From: Bacillota bacterium
GTDB lineage: Bacteria > Bacillota > Clostridia > Christensenellales > Aristaeellaceae
Assembly: GCA_023458835.1 (NCBI GenBank)
Contig: JAEWWY010000198.1
Location: forward strand, 1 to 6,533
Length of the DNA: 6,533 nucleotides
Direction of reading: 5' to 3'
The translations under genes were made by a program, and so were the position numbers. Shown one piece after another: positions 4,122 to 6,533 of the stretch. The notes below the pieces were generated by a model. The model saw nothing but the letters and a program-made list of their open reading frames with translations. It was not told the DNA's origin and made no database searches. The number at the start of each line of letters is the position of its first letter. The first letter of the stretch is position 1.

Positions 4122-6284
4122 ATGGAACACAAAAAGTATACGATGGACCTGGCGGGGCGGCCGCTGATACTGGAATTTGGCAGATACGCGCAGCAGGCGG
4201 CCGGGTCGGCGTTGGTCAGATATGGGGACACCGTGGTGATCGTGAACGCCACCATGTCCGAAAAGGTGCGGGAAGGCGTGGATTTCTTCCCGCTCAGCGT
4301 TGATTTTGAAGAAAAGCATTATGCTGTTGGCAAAATCCCCGGCGGCTTTATCAAAAGGGAAGGCCGGCCCACCGAAAAGGCGACGCTTACCTGCCGCCTG
4401 ATCGATAGGCCCCTGCGCCCCCTGTTTCCCAAGGGCATGCGTAACGATGTGCAGGTGGTGGCTACGGTGCTGTCCGTGGATACGGACCTGCCGCCGGAAA
4501 TTCCGGCCATGATCGGTTCCTCCATTGCCCTTTGCATCAGTGAAATTCCCTTCGGCGGCCCTACGGGTTCCGTGGTGGTTGGGCGTATAGGCGGTCAGTT
4601 CGTGCTTTGCCCCGATGAGGAGCAGAGGGCCCAAAGCGATCTGCACCTTGTTGTGTCCGGCACCAAGGAGGCCATCCTGATGGTGGAAGCCGGAGCCAAG
4701 GAAGTCTCCGAGGAAGTGATGCTGGAAGGCATCATGTACGCCCATGAGGAGATCAAAAAACTGGTCGCCTTCCAGGAGACGATCATTGCCGAAATCGGCA
4801 AGCCCAAGGCGGAAGTCAAGCTGTCCGTTACCGCGCAGGAGATCAAGGATGCTGTGCGGGAATACGGCTATGACAAGTGCGTATACAGCTTTGATACCTT
4901 TGACCGGGAAGAGCGGCAGCAGCGGGAAGCGGCCGCGAAAGAAGAGATCATGGCCCATTTTGCGGATATTTTCCCCGGCCGGGAAACCGAGGTGGGTGAC
5001 GCCATCTATTCCCTGAACAAGGAAATCATGCGCAAAAAGATCATCGACGCGGGCATCCGGCCCGACGGCCGCGCCGTGACCGAGGTCCGGCCTATCTGGT
5101 GCGAAGCGGGTATCCTGCCCCGCGCCCATGGCAGCGCCGTGTTCACCAGGGGCCAAACCCAGGTGCTCACCGTGACCACTCTGGGTTCCACCAGCGAGGC
5201 CCAAATGCTGGACGGGCTTTCCAATGACGATTACAAGCGCTATATGCACCATTACAATATGCCCCCTTACGCCACCGGCGAAGCCGGCAGATTGAAGTCG
5301 CCCGGCCGCCGGGAAATTGGCCATGGCGCGCTGGCGGAACGGGCGCTGGAGCCTGTGATCCCCTCCGAGCAGGAATTCCCCTACGCGCTGCGCCTGGTCA
5401 GCGAGGTGTTGAGCAGCAACGGCTCCTCCTCCATGGCGTCCGTTTGTGGTTCCACCTTATCCCTGATGGATGCCGCGGTGCCGATCCACGCGCCGGTAGC
5501 CGGCGTGGCCATGGGTCTGATCAAGGATGCCGAAACGGGCAAGGTGGCGGTCTTGACCGACATTCAGGGCCTGGAAGACTTCCTGGGAGATATGGACTTC
5601 AAGGTTGCCGGCACCATGAACGGCATCACCGCCATCCAGATGGATATCAAGATCAAGGGCATCGACAGGGCCATTTTGAAGCAGGCCCTTGCCCAGGCGC
5701 TGCAAGGCCGGCTGCACATTCTGAAGATCATGCTGGAATGCCTTGGCCAGCCCAGGCCCGAATTGAGCCCTTACGCGCCAAAGATCATCCGCTTCACCAT
5801 CAATCCTGAAAAGATCCGCGAGGTCATCGGCCCGGGCGGCAAGATGATCAACAAGATCATTGCCGAGACAGGCGTCAAGATCGATATCGAGGATGACGGC
5901 CGCGTGTTCATCTCCACCCCCGACGAGGCGGCGGCCAACAAGGCCCGCAAGATCATCGAGGGCATCGCCAAGGATATTGAGGTGGGCGATGTGTTCACCG
6001 GCAAGGTGGTGGGCATCCAGGCCTTCGGCGCATTTGTGGAGCTGGCCCCCGGCAAGGATGGCATGATCCACATCTCCAAGCTGGCCAACCACCGCGTGGA
6101 AAAAGTGGAAGACGTTTTGACGGTCGGCGACGAGATCGAGGTCAAGGTCAACGAGGTCAATGCCCAGGGCCGCATCAGCCTGATCCGCAACGATATCGTT
6201 TATGAAAACAATCCCGCCGAACACCGCCCCGCCGGCGACAGGCCCCGTCCGCCCAGGCGCGACGGCCGTCCCTCCGACAGGTAA
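4122..6284 (+). CDS. pnp: Polyribonucleotide nucleotidyltransferase (PNPase)
   Basis: PNPase is a trimeric 3'-to-5' phosphorolytic exoribonuclease, releasing nucleoside diphosphates from mRNA and able to run in reverse. The 720-residue protein has the full architecture. The first RNase PH-like domain contains KIPGGFIKREGRPTEKA and RLIDRPLRPLFP (about 70-102). A helical linker follows (to ~300). The catalytic second RNase PH domain spans about 310-540, with GRREIGHGALAERALEP (near 395-411), SSNGSSSMASVCG and LEDFLGDMDFKVAG, holding the catalytic aspartates. A KH domain (about 545-613) has GPGGKMINKII, and an S1 domain (about 619-689) has GKVVGIQAFGAFVEL. The last ~25 residues are arginine- and proline-rich. 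I chose ATG 4122, six bases after AAGGAG; a GTG at 4107 overlaps that site. It follows rpsO after a structured spacer and ends before a strong terminator. Confidence 0.97.
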   Translation: MEHKKYTMDLAGRPLILEFGRYAQQAAGSALVRYGDTVVIVNATMSEKVREGVDFFPLSVDFEEKHYAVGKIPGGFIKREGRPTEKATLTCRLIDRPLRPLFPKGMRNDVQVVATVLSVDTDLPPEIPAMIGSSIALCISEIPFGGPTGSVVVGRIGGQFVLCPDEEQRAQSDLHLVVSGTKEAILMVEAGAKEVSEEVMLEGIMYAHEEIKKLVAFQETIIAEIGKPKAEVKLSVTAQEIKDAVREYGYDKCVYSFDTFDREERQQREAAAKEEIMAHFADIFPGRETEVGDAIYSLNKEIMRKKIIDAGIRPDGRAVTEVRPIWCEAGILPRAHGSAVFTRGQTQVLTVTTLGSTSEAQMLDGLSNDDYKRYMHHYNMPPYATGEAGRLKSPGRREIGHGALAERALEPVIPSEQEFPYALRLVSEVLSSNGSSSMASVCGSTLSLMDAAVPIHAPVAGVAMGLIKDAETGKVAVLTDIQGLEDFLGDMDFKVAGTMNGITAIQMDIKIKGIDRAILKQALAQALQGRLHILKIMLECLGQPRPELSPYAPKIIRFTINPEKIREVIGPGGKMINKIIAETGVKIDIEDDGRVFISTPDEAAANKARKIIEGIAKDIEVGDVFTGKVVGIQAFGAFVELAPGKDGMIHISKLANHRVEKVEDVLTVGDEIEVKVNEVNAQGRISLIRNDIVYENNPAEHRPAGDRPRPPRRDGRPSDR

Positions 6285-6308
6285 TCCCTTTTGACCAAGC
6301 ATTGAAAT

Positions 6309-6370
6309 GGCAGGGAACGCCGCTGCCTCCGGCCCCCAGGGGCGGGGCGGGCGTTTCCTGCCTTTTTGTT
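6309..6370 (+). terminator. Intrinsic terminator after pnp
   Basis: GGCAGGGAACGCC (6309-6321) pairs with GGCGTTTCCTGCC (6350-6362) over 13 bp with a single G-U pair. The GC-rich loop can pair further, for example CCCC with GGGG. TTTTTGTTT (6363-6371 region) follows immediately. This is the clearest terminator in the window and marks the end of the rpsO-pnp transcript, 24 bases after the pnp stop. Confidence 0.88.
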
Positions 6371-6432
6371 TCCTGCATGCTTTGCGCTTCCTCGGTAGAA
6401 AATAGAAGAAACTTTCCTGAAAGGAATCGAAT

Positions 6433-6533
6433 ATGTACGATCAGTGGACCATGTCAAACGGCTTAAGGGTGGTGGGGGAATACCTGCCCCATGTGCGATC
6501 CGCTTCCATTGGCTTGTGGATCAAGGTGGGCTC
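6433..6533 (+). CDS. mlpA: M16-family zinc metallopeptidase, N-terminal fragment
   Basis: Only the first 33 codons plus two bases are present; the gene runs off the right edge. The peptide MYDQWTMSNGLRVVGEYLPH followed by VRSASIGLWIKVG matches the N-terminus of bacterial M16 (insulinase/processing peptidase-like) enzymes such as Bacillus MlpA/YmxG, where NGLRVV and H-V-R-S-x-S-x-G-x-W are conserved. The HxxEH zinc site would lie further downstream and cannot be seen. AAGGAA (6421-6426) sits six bases before the ATG. In Bacillus subtilis a polysaccharide-deacetylase gene (ylxY) lies between pnp and mlpA; here it is absent. The pnp terminator upstream implies its own promoter, but I found only weak candidates. 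The gene symbol is by position and similarity. Confidence 0.8.
   Translation, partial: MYDQWTMSNGLRVVGEYLPHVRSASIGLWIKVG

Noticed and set aside
3930..5324. Long minus-strand open frame (464 codons) opposite pnp
   Set aside because: It lies antisense to strongly conserved PNPase sequence, has no recognisable protein motif, and reflects GC-rich codon bias of the real gene.
5457..6302. Minus-strand open frame (281 codons) opposite the pnp 3' half
   Set aside because: Repetitive L/D/G/V composition typical of an antisense shadow; the start lies in the pnp-mlpA spacer without a ribosome binding site I would trust.
6381..6408. Possible promoter TTTGCG, 16 bases, TAGAAG before the M16 gene
   Set aside because: Both boxes are poor matches; kept only as a candidate to test.

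Overview
The window is a conserved translation and RNA-metabolism cluster, read entirely on the + strand: rbfA, nrnA (DHH-family nanoRNase/pAp phosphatase), truB, ribF, rpsO, pnp and the first 33 codons of an M16-family zinc peptidase. This order matches the nusA-infB-rbfA-truB-ribF-rpsO-pnp-mlpA neighbourhood of Bacillota. A DHH gene between rbfA and truB is common in Clostridia. GC-rich codon use, strong AAGGAG-type ribosome binding sites and intrinsic terminators suggest a GC-rich clostridial bacterium, probably gut-associated or anaerobic. Genus and species cannot be told from the sequence. No mobile element, CRISPR array, tRNA or rRNA gene was seen.

Layout. Bases 1-203 are non-coding: a perfect 48-bp palindrome at the extreme left edge, two further small hairpins, then the ribosome binding site of rbfA. 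Bases 204-3437 hold rbfA, nrnA, truB and ribF, tightly packed: a 32-nt overlap, a 4-nt overlap, then an 18-nt gap. Bases 3438-3591 contain a good extended -10 sigma-A-type promoter and a leader with repeats ahead of rpsO. Bases 3850-4121 separate rpsO from pnp and are almost wholly made of inverted repeats, including a long terminator-like or processing hairpin and a possible stem covering the pnp ribosome binding site. After pnp there is a strong intrinsic terminator (6309-6370), followed by the M16 peptidase gene, which runs off the right edge.

How the genes fit together. RbfA matures the 30S subunit, TruB makes pseudouridine 55 in tRNA, and S15 nucleates assembly of the 16S rRNA central domain. 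PNPase degrades mRNA from the 3' end, and NrnA finishes the shortest oligonucleotides. RibF makes FMN and FAD and is the metabolic passenger often found here.

I found no undescribed gene system. The signals most worth a second look are non-coding: the left-edge palindrome, and the structured leaders of rpsO and pnp, which look like candidates for feedback control.
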